A stretch of 55,070 nt of DNA from contig CAIYSR010000171.1 of NCBI GenBank assembly GCA_903928895.1, positions 1 to 55,070 on the forward strand, in the 5' to 3' direction. How positions within the stretch are numbered: the stretch's first letter is position 1; the number at the start of each line of letters is the position of its first letter. This DNA comes from an uncultured Rhodospirillales bacterium (GTDB lineage: Bacteria; Pseudomonadota; Alphaproteobacteria; Acetobacterales; Acetobacteraceae). Under the pieces are notes generated by a model. It did no database searches and was not told where the DNA came from. It worked only from the letters and a program-made list of their open reading frames with translations. Made by a program: the position numbers and the translations under genes. Shown here one piece after another: positions 7,566 to 17,588 of the stretch.

Positions 7566-8582
7566 TCAGTCCCGCTTGCGCCGACGCAGCGCGCCCAGCC
7601 CAACCAGCCCCGCGCCGAGCAGCGCCATCGAGGCCGGCTCCGGCGCATCGGTGGACCCGATCGTGGCGCCCACCAGTCCGAGACGCAGCACCTGGTTGTA
7701 GTCCGCAATCAACAGCGTCCCGTTGTTGGTGTCCGGGCCGACCAGATCGCCGCGGGCGAGGCCGTCGACAATGATCGTGGTCAGGCCGGTGCTGGGGTCG
7801 ATCAGCCCGATCGAGCCCGATTCAGTGAGGCCCGTATCGGGATTGCGGTAGCCGCCATTGTTGCTCACGACGATCTGGCCGTTCAGCGCCCCACCGCTGA
7901 TCACCCCGGTGCCGTCGGGGTTATGGATCGCGTCGCTGGTGTAGATGTGGAGCGGCGCGTCGGGGGCGGGGGTGGTCAGGTTGTAGGCATAGATGTTGTA
8001 CCCCGCCTCGGCATAGGCGATGGTCCCGTCCGGCGAGACCGAAACGCCGTCGACGCCGCCGACGTTGCCGATCTGGGTGATCGTCCCGGTCGCGGGGTCG
8101 ACCTTGTAGACGCCGCTGCTGGAGCCGTACACCAAGCTGCCGCCCGGCCCGGCCCACAGCCCGTAGGCCGGCTTCGTGGTGTTGGTATTGGCCACCAGCG
8201 AGAGACCGAGTGTGGTTGGATCGATCTTGTAGATACCGTTATTGAGGATATTCACATAGGTCGAACCACCGACCGTGGCGATCCCGGTGCCGGTAGTACC
8301 GCCGAGCGACCCGACCGCGATATTGTCCGAATATTTCAGATCGTTCACCGTCGTCCCGGCGCCTTCGTTGAAGCGCAGCAACCGCGAATAGCCATAGCCC
8401 GACCCGATCAGCGTGCCGTCCGGCGCCGTCGCCACGTCGAGCAGAGGATAGCTGCCGATGACGTCGGTGTAGAACGTCGACAAGGTAAAGCCATCGGCAA
8501 TGCCGGCCGCGGTCAGCGCTTGCGCCCCGGCAACGGCCGGGAGGCCGGCAATCAGGGCGGCGGCAAGGACAAGACGCTTCAT
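7566..8582 (-). CDS. PEP-CTERM sorting-domain protein (copy A)
   Basis: This is a predicted exported protein of 338 residues. A signal peptide covers about 1-20 (MKRLVLAAALIAGLPAVAGA). The body contains repeated short motifs such as VSVSPDGTIAYAEAG, YGLWAGPGGSLVYG and IYKIDP, reminiscent of NHL/SMP-30-type beta-propeller blades. The C-terminus is PEPASMALLGAGLVGLGAL followed by RRRKRD. This is a PEP-CTERM tripartite signal (PEP motif, membrane helix, basic tail) recognised by exosortase. The exosortase gene is not in this window. It is a close paralogue of the gene at 8886-9866, with extra residues (NGGYRNPDTGLTESGS) near 250. The ligand or enzymatic role is unknown. Confidence 0.85.
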   Translation of the reverse strand: MKRLVLAAALIAGLPAVAGAQALTAAGIADGFTLSTFYTDVIGSYPLLDVATAPDGTLIGSGYGYSRLLRFNEGAGTTVNDLKYSDNIAVGSLGGTTGTGIATVGGSTYVNILNNGIYKIDPTTLGLSLVANTNTTKPAYGLWAGPGGSLVYGSSSGVYKVDPATGTITQIGNVGGVDGVSVSPDGTIAYAEAGYNIYAYNLTTPAPDAPLHIYTSDAIHNPDGTGVISGGALNGQIVVSNNGGYRNPDTGLTESGSIGLIDPSTGLTTIIVDGLARGDLVGPDTNNGTLLIADYNQVLRLGLVGATIGSTDAPEPASMALLGAGLVGLGALRRRKRD

Positions 8583-8672
8583 GGCTTTTCAACCTCTAAC
8601 CAGATCAAGGAAATGTTACGCAGATTTCATGCCATAAGAAATTATATTTTTATATCAATGAATTGGAAAATT

Positions 8673-8711
8673 CCCAAGCGACATCGAGACGACAGTGTAA
8701 AATTTCCCGAC
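8673..8711 (-). promoter_or_regulatory. Conserved upstream block of PEP-CTERM copy A
   Basis: About 38 bp running from CCCAAGCGACATCGAG to TTTCCCGAC are identical to 9958-9995 upstream of copy B. The sequence on either side has diverged more, including an AT-rich stretch next to each gene. The conservation suggests a promoter or operator shared by the two paralogues. On the minus strand it reads TTTTACACTGTCGTC, and no clear -10 was assigned. Confidence 0.4.
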
Positions 8712-8730
8712 TCCCCCCGCCCCTCAACCC

Positions 8731-8795
8731 CACCCGCTCCCGCTTGATCAGGTCCCACACCGCGTTGATCCGCGCCACCTTCTCCTTCGCCCCCG
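8731..8795 (-). pseudogene. Duplicated 3' fragment of the J-domain gene
   Basis: On the minus strand this segment encodes [18 protein letters not shown], nearly the same as the last codons ([19 protein letters not shown]) of the J-domain gene at 10005-10820. It is a relic left when the unit containing the J-domain gene tail, the intergenic region and the PEP-CTERM gene was duplicated in tandem. It has no start and is not a functional gene. Confidence 0.75.
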
Positions 8796-8834
8796 ACGGC
8801 AGCCATCCAGCGGACCTGGGCGTGCACGCAAAAG

Positions 8835-8859
8835 AAAAGGCCCGTCAACCGGGCCTTTT
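8835..8859 (-). terminator. Rho-independent terminator after PEP-CTERM copy B
   Basis: AAAAGGCCCG pairs perfectly with CGGGCCTTTT around a 5-nt loop, and the minus strand continues with TCTTTTG. It lies 27 bp beyond the stop of the 8886-9866 gene. Confidence 0.75.
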
Positions 8860-8885
8860 CAGCGCAAACAGCCGGAGCGGAGAAA

Positions 8886-9866
8886 TCAGTCCCGCTTGCG
8901 CCGGCGCAGCGCGCCCAGCCCAACCAGCCCCGCACCGAGCAGCGCCATCGAGGCCGGCTCCGGCGCATCGGTGGACCCGATCGTGGCGCCCACCAGGCCG
9001 AGACGCAGCACCTGGTTGATGTCTGCAATCAACAGCGTCCCATTGTTGGTGTCCGGGCCAACCAGATCGCCGCGGGTCATTCCGGTGACGATGATGGTGG
9101 TCGCACCGGTGCTCGGATCGATCAGGCCGATGGAGCCGTCATTGTTGCTCACCACGATCTGGCCGTTCAACGCCCCGCCGCTGATCACCCCGGTGCCGTC
9201 GGGTTGAGCGCTCGCATCGCTGGTGTAGGTCGCGACCGGTGTGGTGGGGTCGACCGCGGTCAGGCTGTAGGCATAGATGTTGCCCCCCGCCTCGGCATAG
9301 GCGATGGTCCCGTCCGGCGACACCGAAACGCCGTCAGCGTAGGTGACATTGCCGATCGTGGTGATCGCCCCGGTTGCCGGATCGACCTTGTAGACGCCGC
9401 CGGCGCCCGCATACACCAGGCTGCCGCCCGGCCCGGCCCACAGGCCATAGGACGGCGGCGTGGCGTCGGTATTGGTCACCAACGTCTGGGTGAGCGCGCC
9501 CGCATCGATCTTGTAGATCCCGACGCCGTTGATGTTCACGTAGGTCGAACCGCCCACCGTGGCGATTCCGGTCGGTGTCACCCCGGTGAACGTGAAGGTG
9601 TCGATCCTGTCCCCGTACAGCAGGTTGTTCACCGTGTTGCCGGCGCCCTCGGCGAAGCGCAGCAACTGCCCATAGCCAAAACCCGTGCCGATCAAGCTGC
9701 CATCGGCCGCCGTCGCGACATCGAGCAGACCGTAATTGCTGCCGCCCCCGGTGTAGAACGTCGACAAGGTAAAGCCATCGGCAATGCCGGCAGCAGTCAG
9801 CGATTGCGCCCCGGCGGCGACAGGCAGACCCGCGATCAGGGCGGCGGCGAGAGCAAGGCGCTTCAT
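8886..9866 (-). CDS. PEP-CTERM sorting-domain protein (copy B)
   Basis: This 326-residue paralogue of the 7566-8582 product has the same architecture. It has a signal peptide (MKRLALAAALIAGLPVAAGA), a body of propeller-like repeats (VSVSPDGTIAYAEAG, YGLWAGPGGSLVYA, VYKVDPATGAI), and the C-terminal PEP-CTERM signal PEPASMALLGAGLVGLGAL plus a basic tail. The two C-terminal thirds are almost identical, whereas the N-terminal halves differ at scattered positions. This copy adjoins the intact J-domain gene, so it is probably the parental location. It is expected to be anchored or released at the cell surface by an exosortase encoded elsewhere. The biochemical role is unknown. Confidence 0.85.
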   Translation of the reverse strand: MKRLALAAALIAGLPVAAGAQSLTAAGIADGFTLSTFYTGGGSNYGLLDVATAADGSLIGTGFGYGQLLRFAEGAGNTVNNLLYGDRIDTFTFTGVTPTGIATVGGSTYVNINGVGIYKIDAGALTQTLVTNTDATPPSYGLWAGPGGSLVYAGAGGVYKVDPATGAITTIGNVTYADGVSVSPDGTIAYAEAGGNIYAYSLTAVDPTTPVATYTSDASAQPDGTGVISGGALNGQIVVSNNDGSIGLIDPSTGATTIIVTGMTRGDLVGPDTNNGTLLIADINQVLRLGLVGATIGSTDAPEPASMALLGAGLVGLGALRRRKRD

Positions 9867-9957
9867 GGCTATTCGACCTCTAAACAGATTGAATAAATGT
9901 AAAGCAAATGGCGTGCCATGAAAAATTCCATTTATATATCAACTATTTAAAGAAATA

Positions 9958-9995
9958 CCCAAGCGACATCGAGACGACAGTGTAAAATTTCCCGA
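9958..9995 (-). promoter_or_regulatory. Conserved upstream block of PEP-CTERM copy B
   Basis: It is identical to 8673-8711 and lies about 90 bp upstream of the copy B start, between that gene and the 3' end of the J-domain gene. The flanking leader is AT-rich. A shared promoter or operator is inferred. Confidence 0.4.
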
Positions 9996-10004
9996 CACCC
10001 CGCC

Positions 10005-10820
10005 TCACATCCCCCGCTCCCGCTTGATCCGGTCCCACGCCGCGTTGATCCGCGCCACCTTCTCCGTCGCCCCCGCGATCATCTCCGGCGGCACCCCGCG
10101 GCTCGCCAGGCTGTCCGGATGGTTGTCCCGCATCAACTGCCGCCACACCGCCCGGATCGCCTCATCCGTCATATCGCGGCCCACCCCAAGCAACATATAG
10201 GGGTCCTCCAGCTCCTGCGACGACACCCCGCGCGGATGGTTCTCGCGCACCCGCGTCCACGCCGCCTCGTCGAGATCGAACCCCTCCCAGACATGGCGCA
10301 GGAACTGCTCCTCCACCCGCTTCAGCGGCGGATCGGCCCGCGCGATCGCGAACAGCGCCGCCAACACATCCTCCAGCAGGAAGCGGCTGGTGCGGAACGC
10401 CGCCCCCAGCTCCCGCGCATAGCCGAACGGGTCCTCCTCGCTGTCCCGCGCCCGGTCGAACAGCCGCCCGATATCGCGCAGCGCCCCCTCCGGAATCCGG
10501 AACCCGGTCTTGAACGCATCGATCTCGGCCCGCTTCACCGGCCCGTCGCAGCGCGCCAGCTTGGCCGCGATCACCACCACGCCCACCGCGAACAACTGGT
10601 CCTTGTTGCCGCCCAGCGCCCGCGGCCCCGGCGCCGGGTTGAGGCCGAACTGCGCCTTCAGCCCGTTGATCCCCCCGGTATCCGCGGCATGGCCCAGGCT
10701 CAGCCCGAACAGCGCGCCCCAGGGGCCGCCGAACGCGAACCCGGCCGCGGCACCGATGATCTTGCCCCACACTGGCTTGGTGTTCCGTCGCTCGGGTTGC
10801 AGAGGCACAAGGTGTAGCAT
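10005..10820 (-). CDS. DjlA-like co-chaperone with TerB-like and J domains
   Basis: The start at 10820 gives 271 residues, and an ATG at 10871 would add 17. Residues near 20-45 form a glycine-rich hydrophobic stretch ([23 protein letters not shown]), like the membrane segment of DjlA. A TerB-like helical region follows ([28 protein letters not shown]). The C-terminus is a J domain beginning [20 protein letters not shown] with the essential HPD motif in [12 protein letters not shown]. It probably stimulates a DnaK-type chaperone at the membrane. It is divergent from the oxoprolinase gene, and its last codons were copied to 8731-8795. Confidence 0.85.
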   Translation of the reverse strand: MLHLVPLQPERRNTKPVWGKIIGAAAGFAFGGPWGALFGLSLGHAADTGGINGLKAQFGLNPAPGPRALGGNKDQLFAVGVVVIAAKLARCDGPVKRAEIDAFKTGFRIPEGALRDIGRLFDRARDSEEDPFGYARELGAAFRTSRFLLEDVLAALFAIARADPPLKRVEEQFLRHVWEGFDLDEAAWTRVRENHPRGVSSQELEDPYMLLGVGRDMTDEAIRAVWRQLMRDNHPDSLASRGVPPEMIAGATEKVARINAAWDRIKRERGM

Positions 10821-10906
10821 GGGCCAGGCGGGAGAGAGGAGGGGTTGTCGGGCGCAGCCTTGGATGCGCATTCTCCGGCCTGTTTTCGTCCGGTGGAGGT
10901 GATGCG

Positions 10907-13900
10907 ATGACGGCGTGGCAGTTCTGGATCGATCGCGGCGGCACCTTCACCGATATCGTCGCCCGCAACCCGCAGGGCGCCCTGTCCACGCACAAGCTGC
11001 TGAGCGAAAACCCGGACCGCTACCGCGACGCCGCCATCGCCGGCATCAAATCCGTGCTCGGCCTCGCGCCCGACGCGCCGATCCCCCCCGGCCTCGTCGA
11101 CTGCGTCAAAATGGGCACCACGGTCGCCACCAACGCCCTGCTGGAGCGCAAGGGCGAACGCACCCTGCTCCTGGTCAACCGCGGCTTCGCCGATGCGCTC
11201 AGGATCGGCAACCAGGCCCGCCCCCGCCTGTTCGACCTCAACGTCGTGCTGCCCACCCTGCTCTATGAAGAGGTCGCCGAAATCGGCGGCCGCGTCGGCG
11301 TCGACGGCACCGCGCTCGAACCCCTCGACGAGGCCGCCGCCCGCGCCGCGCTGGCCGCCGCCCGCGCCAGCGGCATCGCCGCCGTCGCCATCGTGATGAT
11401 GCACGCCTGGAAATACCCGGCCCACGAACTCCGCCTGGCCGAACTCGCGCGCGAAGCCGGCTTCACCCAGGTCTCCACCTCGCACGGCGTCTCGCCCCTG
11501 CTCAAGCTGGTCCCGCGCGGCGATACCACCGTGGTCGACGCCTATCTCTCCCCCATCCTGCGCCGTTACGTCGAACAGGTCGCCGCCGAGTTGCAAGGCG
11601 TGAAGCTCTACTTCATGCAGTCCAACGGCGGCCTCGCCGAGGCCCGCTCCTTCCAGGGCAAGGACGCCATCCTCTCCGGCCCCGCCGGCGGCATCGTCGG
11701 CGCCGCCCGCACCGCCGCCATGGCCGGCCTCACCGATGTCATCGGCTTCGACATGGGGGGCACCTCGACCGATGTCGCGCTCTACGCCGGCGCCTTCGAA
11801 CGCGCCTTCGAAACCGAGGTCGCCGGCGTGCGCATGCGTGCGCCGATGATGGCGATCAACACGGTGGCCGCCGGCGGCGGCTCGATCCTGCATTTCGACG
11901 GTGCCCGCTTCCGCGTCGGTCCCGATTCCGCCGGCGCCAACCCCGGCCCCGCCTGCTACCGCCGCGGCGGCCCGCTCGCCGTCACCGACGCCAACGTCGC
12001 CGTCGGCAAAATCCAGCCCGCCCATTTCCCGGCGATCTTCGGCCCCGGCGGCGACCAGCGGCTCGACGCCGCCGTGGTGCACGCCAAGTTCGCCGCCCTC
12101 GCCGACGAGATCGCTCATGCCACCGGCAGCCGGCCCGACCCGCGCGACGTGGCCGAGGGCTACCTGCGCATCGCGGTCGCCAACATGGCCAACGCGATCA
12201 AGCAGGTCTCGGTCGAGAAAGGCCACGACGCCACCCGCTTCGCGCTGCAATGCTTCGGCGGCGCCGGCGGCCAGCACGCCTGCCTGGTCGCCGACGAACT
12301 CGGCATGGAAACCGTCTTCATCCATCCCTATGCCGGCGTGCTCAGCGCCTACGGCATGGGCCTCGCCGACCAGACCGCCATGCGCGAACAGGCCGTCGAG
12401 AAAATCCTCTCCCCCGACCTGATGCCCGAACTGGAGGCGCTCGCCACCCGCCTTGCCGCCGTCGCCACCGACGAACTCGTCCGCCAGGGCGCCGTCCCCG
12501 CCGCCGTCATCGCCCACCGCAAGCTCCATCTGCGCTACCAGGGCACCGAAGCCGCCCTGATCGTCGACTTCGACGACGCAGAAGCCGCCACGGCGGCCTT
12601 CACCATCGCCCACCGCGCCCGCTTCGGCTTCGCCACCCCCGGCCGTCCCGTCATGGTCGAAGCCGTCGCGGTCGAAGCCGTCGCCCCCGGCGAAGCCGTC
12701 GCCGAAGCCACCATCGCCGCCCGCACCGCGGGCGCCCCCGTTCCGGTCGATCAGGTCGAGATGTGGTCCGGCGGCAGCGCCCACCCCACCCCGGTGTTCG
12801 AGCGCACCGCGCTCTGCGCCGGCGACCGCATCGCCGGCCCCGCCCTGATCCGCGAGGCCAACGCCACCACCGTGGTCGAGCCCGGCTGGACCGCCGAGGT
12901 CACGCCCCTCGACCATATGCTGCTCCGCCGCACCACGCCGCGCGAGCTGCGCGTCGCCGCCGGCACTGACCGCGCCGATCCGGTGCTGCTCGAACTGTTC
13001 AACAACCTGTTCATGAACGTCGCCGAGCAGACCGGCGCGGTGCTGCAGAACACCTCGATGAGCGTCAACATCAAGGAACGGCTCGATTTCTCCTGCGCCA
13101 TCTTCGACGCCACCGGCGCCCTCGTGGCCAACGCCCCGCATGTGCCGGTCCATCTCGGCGCCATGGGCGAAAGCGTGCGCACCGTGCTCGCCCGCCGCGG
13201 CACCACGCTGCGCCCCGGCGACGTCGTGGCCCTCAACAACCCCTATAACGGCGGCACCCATCTGCCCGACGTCACCGTCATCACCCCGGTGTTCGATGCC
13301 GCGGGCGAAACCATCCAGTTCTTCGTCGGCAGCCGCGGCCATCACGCCGATATCGGCGGCATCACCCCGGGCTCCACCCCGCCGGCCTCGAAAACCCTGG
13401 AGGAGGAGGGCGTCGTGATCGACGACTTCCTCCTCGTCGCCCAAGGCGACTTCCGCGAGGCTCCGTTCCGCGCCCTGCTCGCCTCCGCCACCTACCCCGC
13501 CCGCAGCCCCGACGTGAACGTCGCCGACATCAAGGCCCAGGTCGCCGCCAACGAGAAGGGCGTGCAGGAACTCGGCCGCGTCGTCGCCCAGTACGGCTGG
13601 ACCACCGTCAGCGCCTACATGAAGCACGTCATGGACAACGCCGAGGAGAGTGTCCGCAAGGTGCTCGACCGCATCGGCGACGGCGCCTTCGACTACACCA
13701 TGGATGACGGCTCCCCCCTCAAGGTCCGCATCTCCGTCAACAAGGCCACCCGCTCGGCGGTGGTCGATTTCACCGGCACCGGCAAGCAGCGCGGCGACAA
13801 TTTCAACGCCCCCCCCGCCGTCACCCGCGCGGCCGTGCTCTACGTCTTCCGCTGCCTGGTCGGCGCCGACATCCCGCTCAACGATGGCTGCCTCAAGCCG

Positions 13901-14503
13901 ATCGAGATCATCATCCCCCCCGCCACCTTCCTCTCCCCGCTGCCCGGCGCCGCCGTGGTGGCCGGCAACACCGAGGTCAGCCAGGCCACCTGCAACGCGC
14001 TGTTCGGCGCCCTCGGCGCGCTCGCCTGCGCCCAGGCCACCATGAACAACTTCCTCTTCGGCGACGCCACGCGCCAATACTACGAAACCATCTGCGGCGG
14101 CATGGGCGCCGGCCCCACCTTCGACGGTACTGATGCCGTGCAGACCCACATGACCAATACGCGGATGACCGACCCGGAAATCCTCGAACTGCGCTACCCC
14201 GTGGTGATGGAGGAATTCGCCATCCGCCGCGGCTCCGGCGGCGCCGGCCGCCACCACGGCGGCAACGGCGCGCGCCGCCGGATCCGCTTCCTCGAGCCGA
14301 TGACCGCGGTGATCGTCTCCTCGCGCCGCAGGGTCGCCCCGTTCGGCCTGGCCGGCGGCGCCGACGGCGCCGCCGGGCGGCAATGGGTCGAACGCGCCGG
14401 CGGCGGCACGGACATCCTCAGCGGCACCGACCGCGCCGAATTGCGCCCGGGCGACGTCTTCGTCATCGAGACCCCCGGCGGCGGCGGCTACGGCGCGGTG
14501 TGA
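10907..14503 (+). CDS. Hydantoinase/5-oxoprolinase family protein (HyuA-HyuB fusion)
   Basis: This ATP-dependent amidohydrolase-family protein of 1198 residues has the size of full-length 5-oxoprolinase. A GGAGGTG ribosome site lies just upstream. The N-terminal HyuA-like half (about 1-690) has an ASKHA-type start, [12 protein letters not shown], then [14 protein letters not shown] near 280 and SNGGLAEA. The C-terminal HyuB-like half begins near [21 protein letters not shown] with [33 protein letters not shown] and [13 protein letters not shown]. Its substrate could be 5-oxoproline or a hydantoin, and the sequence alone does not decide. Synonymous positions are strongly C-rich, unlike the G-rich plus-strand genes that follow. 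Confidence 0.92.
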   Translation: MTAWQFWIDRGGTFTDIVARNPQGALSTHKLLSENPDRYRDAAIAGIKSVLGLAPDAPIPPGLVDCVKMGTTVATNALLERKGERTLLLVNRGFADALRIGNQARPRLFDLNVVLPTLLYEEVAEIGGRVGVDGTALEPLDEAAARAALAAARASGIAAVAIVMMHAWKYPAHELRLAELAREAGFTQVSTSHGVSPLLKLVPRGDTTVVDAYLSPILRRYVEQVAAELQGVKLYFMQSNGGLAEARSFQGKDAILSGPAGGIVGAARTAAMAGLTDVIGFDMGGTSTDVALYAGAFERAFETEVAGVRMRAPMMAINTVAAGGGSILHFDGARFRVGPDSAGANPGPACYRRGGPLAVTDANVAVGKIQPAHFPAIFGPGGDQRLDAAVVHAKFAALADEIAHATGSRPDPRDVAEGYLRIAVANMANAIKQVSVEKGHDATRFALQCFGGAGGQHACLVADELGMETVFIHPYAGVLSAYGMGLADQTAMREQAVEKILSPDLMPELEALATRLAAVATDELVRQGAVPAAVIAHRKLHLRYQGTEAALIVDFDDAEAATAAFTIAHRARFGFATPGRPVMVEAVAVEAVAPGEAVAEATIAARTAGAPVPVDQVEMWSGGSAHPTPVFERTALCAGDRIAGPALIREANATTVVEPGWTAEVTPLDHMLLRRTTPRELRVAAGTDRADPVLLELFNNLFMNVAEQTGAVLQNTSMSVNIKERLDFSCAIFDATGALVANAPHVPVHLGAMGESVRTVLARRGTTLRPGDVVALNNPYNGGTHLPDVTVITPVFDAAGETIQFFVGSRGHHADIGGITPGSTPPASKTLEEEGVVIDDFLLVAQGDFREAPFRALLASATYPARSPDVNVADIKAQVAANEKGVQELGRVVAQYGWTTVSAYMKHVMDNAEESVRKVLDRIGDGAFDYTMDDGSPLKVRISVNKATRSAVVDFTGTGKQRGDNFNAPPAVTRAAVLYVFRCLVGADIPLNDGCLKPIEIIIPPATFLSPLPGAAVVAGNTEVSQATCNALFGALGALACAQATMNNFLFGDATRQYYETICGGMGAGPTFDGTDAVQTHMTNTRMTDPEILELRYPVVMEEFAIRRGSGGAGRHHGGNGARRRIRFLEPMTAVIVSSRRRVAPFGLAGGADGAAGRQWVERAGGGTDILSGTDRAELRPGDVFVIETPGGGGYGAV

Positions 14504-14507
14504 GGCG

Positions 14508-17360
14508 GTGAGACGGCGGCTCCTGATTGCGCTCGCCGTCGGGCTCGCCGCGATCGCGGGCGTCATCGCGGTACTGCCAGGGCTGCTCGATCTCAACCGC
14601 TTCCGCCCCGAGATCGCGGCGCTCGCCAGCGCCGCCCTGGGCCGCGAGGTCACCATCGGCGGGGCGGTGAGCCTCGTGATGCTGCCGGAACTGACCCTGA
14701 CCGCCCAGGACGTGCGCTTCGCCGCCGAGGGCGGCGGCATGACGGCCGCCGAGTTGCGCCTGAAGGTGACCCCGGCGGCGCTGCTGGCGGGGCGGATCGA
14801 GGCGCGCGAGCTGGTCCTGCGCGGGATGGAACTGCGCCTGCCCTGGCCGCTGCCGCCCTCGGCCCTGGCGATCCGCGCCCCGGCCTGGCTCGACTCGGTT
14901 TCGGCGCGGATCGAGCGCGGGCGGCTGCGGATCGGCGAGCTCGTGGTTTCCGACCTGAACGCGACGCTGGCCACCGCGCAGACCACGGGAACCTGGCAGG
15001 CCGCCGGCACCGGCGTGCTGGCGGGCCGGCCGTGGCGCTTCACCCTGCAACTGAGCCAGCCCGGCGGCGACGGGTCATCGGGGCTGGATGTCGGTCTCGA
15101 CGGCACCGGCCCGGCCCAGGGCGCCGGCGCGATGCTCACCGGCCAGGTCGGCGATAGCGGCATGTTCGCCGGCCGGCTGGCGCTGTGGGCGCGCGATGCC
15201 TCGGCCCTGCTGCCGGTGCCGGCGCTGCCGTTCCGGATCGAGGGACGGGTGACGGTGGCCGACGGCCTGGCCGCGGCCGACGAAATGGCGGGCGACATGG
15301 GCGGGGTGCCGGTGCGCACCGCGGTGGCGCTGCGCTTCAGCCCGATGGCGCGGCTTGACCTCGCGGTGAACGCAAGCCGGCTCGACCTCGATGGCTGGAA
15401 GATGGCGCTGGGCAAGCCGGCGCCGGGGTTCGGGCTCGGTGGGCTGGTGATCGGCGTCGATGTCTCGGCCGAGGCCGGCCAACTCTGGGGCGGCACATTG
15501 CGCGGCCTGCGCGCGACCGTGGAGATCGCGCCCGGCGGCGTGGAACTGCGCGAAGCCCGGGCGGTCCTGCCCGGCGAGGCGCTGTTGACGGCGGCCGGGC
15601 GCCTGGGCGTGCCGGCGCTAGGGCAGGGCGCCGGGTTCGAGGGGTTCTTCAATCTCGCGGCGCCGGACCTGCGCACCACGCTCGGCTGGGCGGTGCCGGA
15701 TCTGGCCGCGCCGGAGCCAGTGCTCCGCCGCGCCGCCCTGGCCGGGCGGGTCGTGCTCGCGCCCGGCTCCATCGCCCTCGATGGTGTCAGCGGCGCGGTC
15801 GACGACAGCACGCTCGAGGGCAGCCTCGCCCTGCGCGGCGGCGCGCGGCCGGCGGTGAAGGCGGCGCTCAAGCTCGGCCGGGTCGATGCCGGGCCATGGC
15901 TCGGCGTCCCGGCCGGGCTCGCCGGCTGGGACGCCGAGCTGCGGCTCGAGGCGCGCGAGGTGCTAGCCGCCGGCGTGACGCTGGCGCCGGTGCTGATCGA
16001 GGCCGGCGCGGAGGCCGGGCGCGTGGCCCTGCGCCGCCTCGAGGCCGGGATCGGGCCGGCCCGGATCACGGCGTCCGGCGTGCTGGTCGATGGCACCCGG
16101 TTCGCCGATGTTGCCGGCAGCGTGACGGTGCCGGCCGAGGGGATGCGCGCCGAGGCGATCGCTGCGCTGCTGCCGGCCTGGCTGGCCGATTCGGTGCCGC
16201 CGGCGGCGGCGATCTGGCGGGCGCCGCTGCGGCTCGAGGTCAGCGGCGGCGGCACTCTGGCGGCGCTGACCGGACGGGTGGTGGCGCAGGTCGGGGATGT
16301 GCGGGTGGAGGCGAGTCCGACGCTCGATCTCGTCCAGGGCAAATGGAGCGGCTCGCTGGCGGCGCGGCATCCGGGGGCGCCGCGGCTGCTGGAATCGCTC
16401 GGCATCGGCGGCACCCCGGCCTGGCTCGGCGACGGGTCCTTCGCTCTGGTGGCGCAGGTGCAGGGCGACGGCGATGGCGGGCGGATCGGGGTGGACTCGC
16501 TCGACCTTACCGCCGGTGCGCTGCATGTCACCGGGTCCGGGGCGGCAGTGGCGCGCAAGGTGAGCGGAAGGCTCGATTTCGAGACGCTGCCGCTGCCGCT
16601 GCCCTATCCGCGCGCGATGCAGCCATTCCCGGCGCTGGCCCCCGGCGGCTGGGAGGGGCGGCTGCAGGTCCGGGCCGGGCAGATGCTGTTCGGATTGTCG
16701 CCGGGGCTGGAGGAATTGCGCGGCATGTTCGGCTTCGATGCCGGCGGCTGGCGGCTCGACGGCGTGACGGCGCGGCTGGCCGGCGGGGCGCTGTCGGGGC
16801 GGGTGGAGGTGGAGACGGCGGTCCCGCTGCGGCTGACGCTGGAGGCACGGCTCGACGGCGCAACACCAAGCGGTCGGGTGTTCGACCTGCCGCTCGATCT
16901 CGATGGTGGGCGACTGGACGGGATGCTGCGAGTGACCGCTGCCGGCTCGTCGCCGGGGGCGCTGCTGGCCACGCTGGCGGGCGAGGCGCGCGTCTCGGTG
17001 GTCGAGGGCGTATTGGCCGGCGTGGCGCTGGCGGGGCTGGTGGCACCGTTCGAGGCCGCTTCGGCGGCGGCGGCGCTGGATGGTGGCGCGAGCCGGTTCG
17101 GCCGGCTCGACCTCGACGTCGCGTTCAACCGCGGCGCCGCGGTCCTGCGCCAGGCCACGATGGTCGGGCCGGAAGGGCGGATGGACGCCACCGGCGGGGT
17201 GGATCTGGTCGGCGGGCGGATGGATGTGCGGCTGGCAATTCTGCCGGCGGTGGCCGATCCGCCGGTGCTCGGGGTGCGGTTGAGCGGCGGCTGGGCGGCG
17301 CCGGCACGGGTGGCGGAGGTGGCGGATCTGATCCGCTGGCGGGCGGAGCATCCGCCCTGA
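14508..17360 (+). CDS. AsmA-family envelope protein
   Basis: A GTG start 4 bp after the upstream stop gives 950 residues. An N-terminal membrane anchor (about 4-22, LLIALAVGLAAIAGVIAVLP) leads into LLDLNRFRPEIAALASAALGREVTIGG, the AsmA N-terminal signature. The rest is a long repetitive beta-rich region typical of AsmA/TamB-like proteins, and the conserved AsmA C-terminal part is visible as GRLDLDVAFNRGAAVLRQATM and GGVDLVGGRMDVRLAI. Such proteins are proposed to bridge the periplasm and move phospholipids to the outer membrane. Spacing suggests co-transcription with the oxoprolinase, although no functional link is evident. Confidence 0.88.
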   Translation: MRRRLLIALAVGLAAIAGVIAVLPGLLDLNRFRPEIAALASAALGREVTIGGAVSLVMLPELTLTAQDVRFAAEGGGMTAAELRLKVTPAALLAGRIEARELVLRGMELRLPWPLPPSALAIRAPAWLDSVSARIERGRLRIGELVVSDLNATLATAQTTGTWQAAGTGVLAGRPWRFTLQLSQPGGDGSSGLDVGLDGTGPAQGAGAMLTGQVGDSGMFAGRLALWARDASALLPVPALPFRIEGRVTVADGLAAADEMAGDMGGVPVRTAVALRFSPMARLDLAVNASRLDLDGWKMALGKPAPGFGLGGLVIGVDVSAEAGQLWGGTLRGLRATVEIAPGGVELREARAVLPGEALLTAAGRLGVPALGQGAGFEGFFNLAAPDLRTTLGWAVPDLAAPEPVLRRAALAGRVVLAPGSIALDGVSGAVDDSTLEGSLALRGGARPAVKAALKLGRVDAGPWLGVPAGLAGWDAELRLEAREVLAAGVTLAPVLIEAGAEAGRVALRRLEAGIGPARITASGVLVDGTRFADVAGSVTVPAEGMRAEAIAALLPAWLADSVPPAAAIWRAPLRLEVSGGGTLAALTGRVVAQVGDVRVEASPTLDLVQGKWSGSLAARHPGAPRLLESLGIGGTPAWLGDGSFALVAQVQGDGDGGRIGVDSLDLTAGALHVTGSGAAVARKVSGRLDFETLPLPLPYPRAMQPFPALAPGGWEGRLQVRAGQMLFGLSPGLEELRGMFGFDAGGWRLDGVTARLAGGALSGRVEVETAVPLRLTLEARLDGATPSGRVFDLPLDLDGGRLDGMLRVTAAGSSPGALLATLAGEARVSVVEGVLAGVALAGLVAPFEAASAAAALDGGASRFGRLDLDVAFNRGAAVLRQATMVGPEGRMDATGGVDLVGGRMDVRLAILPAVADPPVLGVRLSGGWAAPARVAEVADLIRWRAEHPP

Positions 17361-17366
17361 GTCGGC

Positions 17367-17579
17367 CTATGATCGGCCGGCGTGCAGCGCGTAGATCCGC
17401 AGTGCCGAGGCCAGCGGGCGGTCGGGGTCGCGGGTGGCGTCCAGCGCGGCGACGAGGCCGGCGAGGGAGAGGCCGCGGCGGGTGGCTTCGGCGGTCAGCA
17501 CCGCCCAGAACTCCGGCTCCAGCGCGACCGAGGTGCGATGGCCCGAGAGCGAGAAGCTGCGCTTGACCAGGCCGGACAC
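17367..17579 (-). CDS. Ribbon-helix-helix domain protein
   Basis: This small basic protein of 70 residues matches the alphaproteobacterial RHH_4-type family. It opens KRSFSLSGHRTSVALEPEFW, then AEATRRGLSLAGLVAALDATRD, and ends SALRIYALHAG. The N-terminal strand and two helices fit a ribbon-helix-helix DNA-binding fold. It follows fumC after 9 bp on the same strand and is probably the last gene of a queF-queG-fumC unit. Its target is unknown. It converges on the AsmA-like gene. Confidence 0.8.
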   Translation of the reverse strand: MSGLVKRSFSLSGHRTSVALEPEFWAVLTAEATRRGLSLAGLVAALDATRDPDRPLASALRIYALHAGRS

Positions 17580-17588
17580 GGCGCCGGG

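Noticed and set aside
10700-16558. Very long minus-strand frame opposite the oxoprolinase and AsmA-like genes
   Set aside because: It is a GC-bias shadow: low-complexity S/A/P/R/G composition, no domains, and it covers two well-supported plus-strand genes and part of the J-domain gene.
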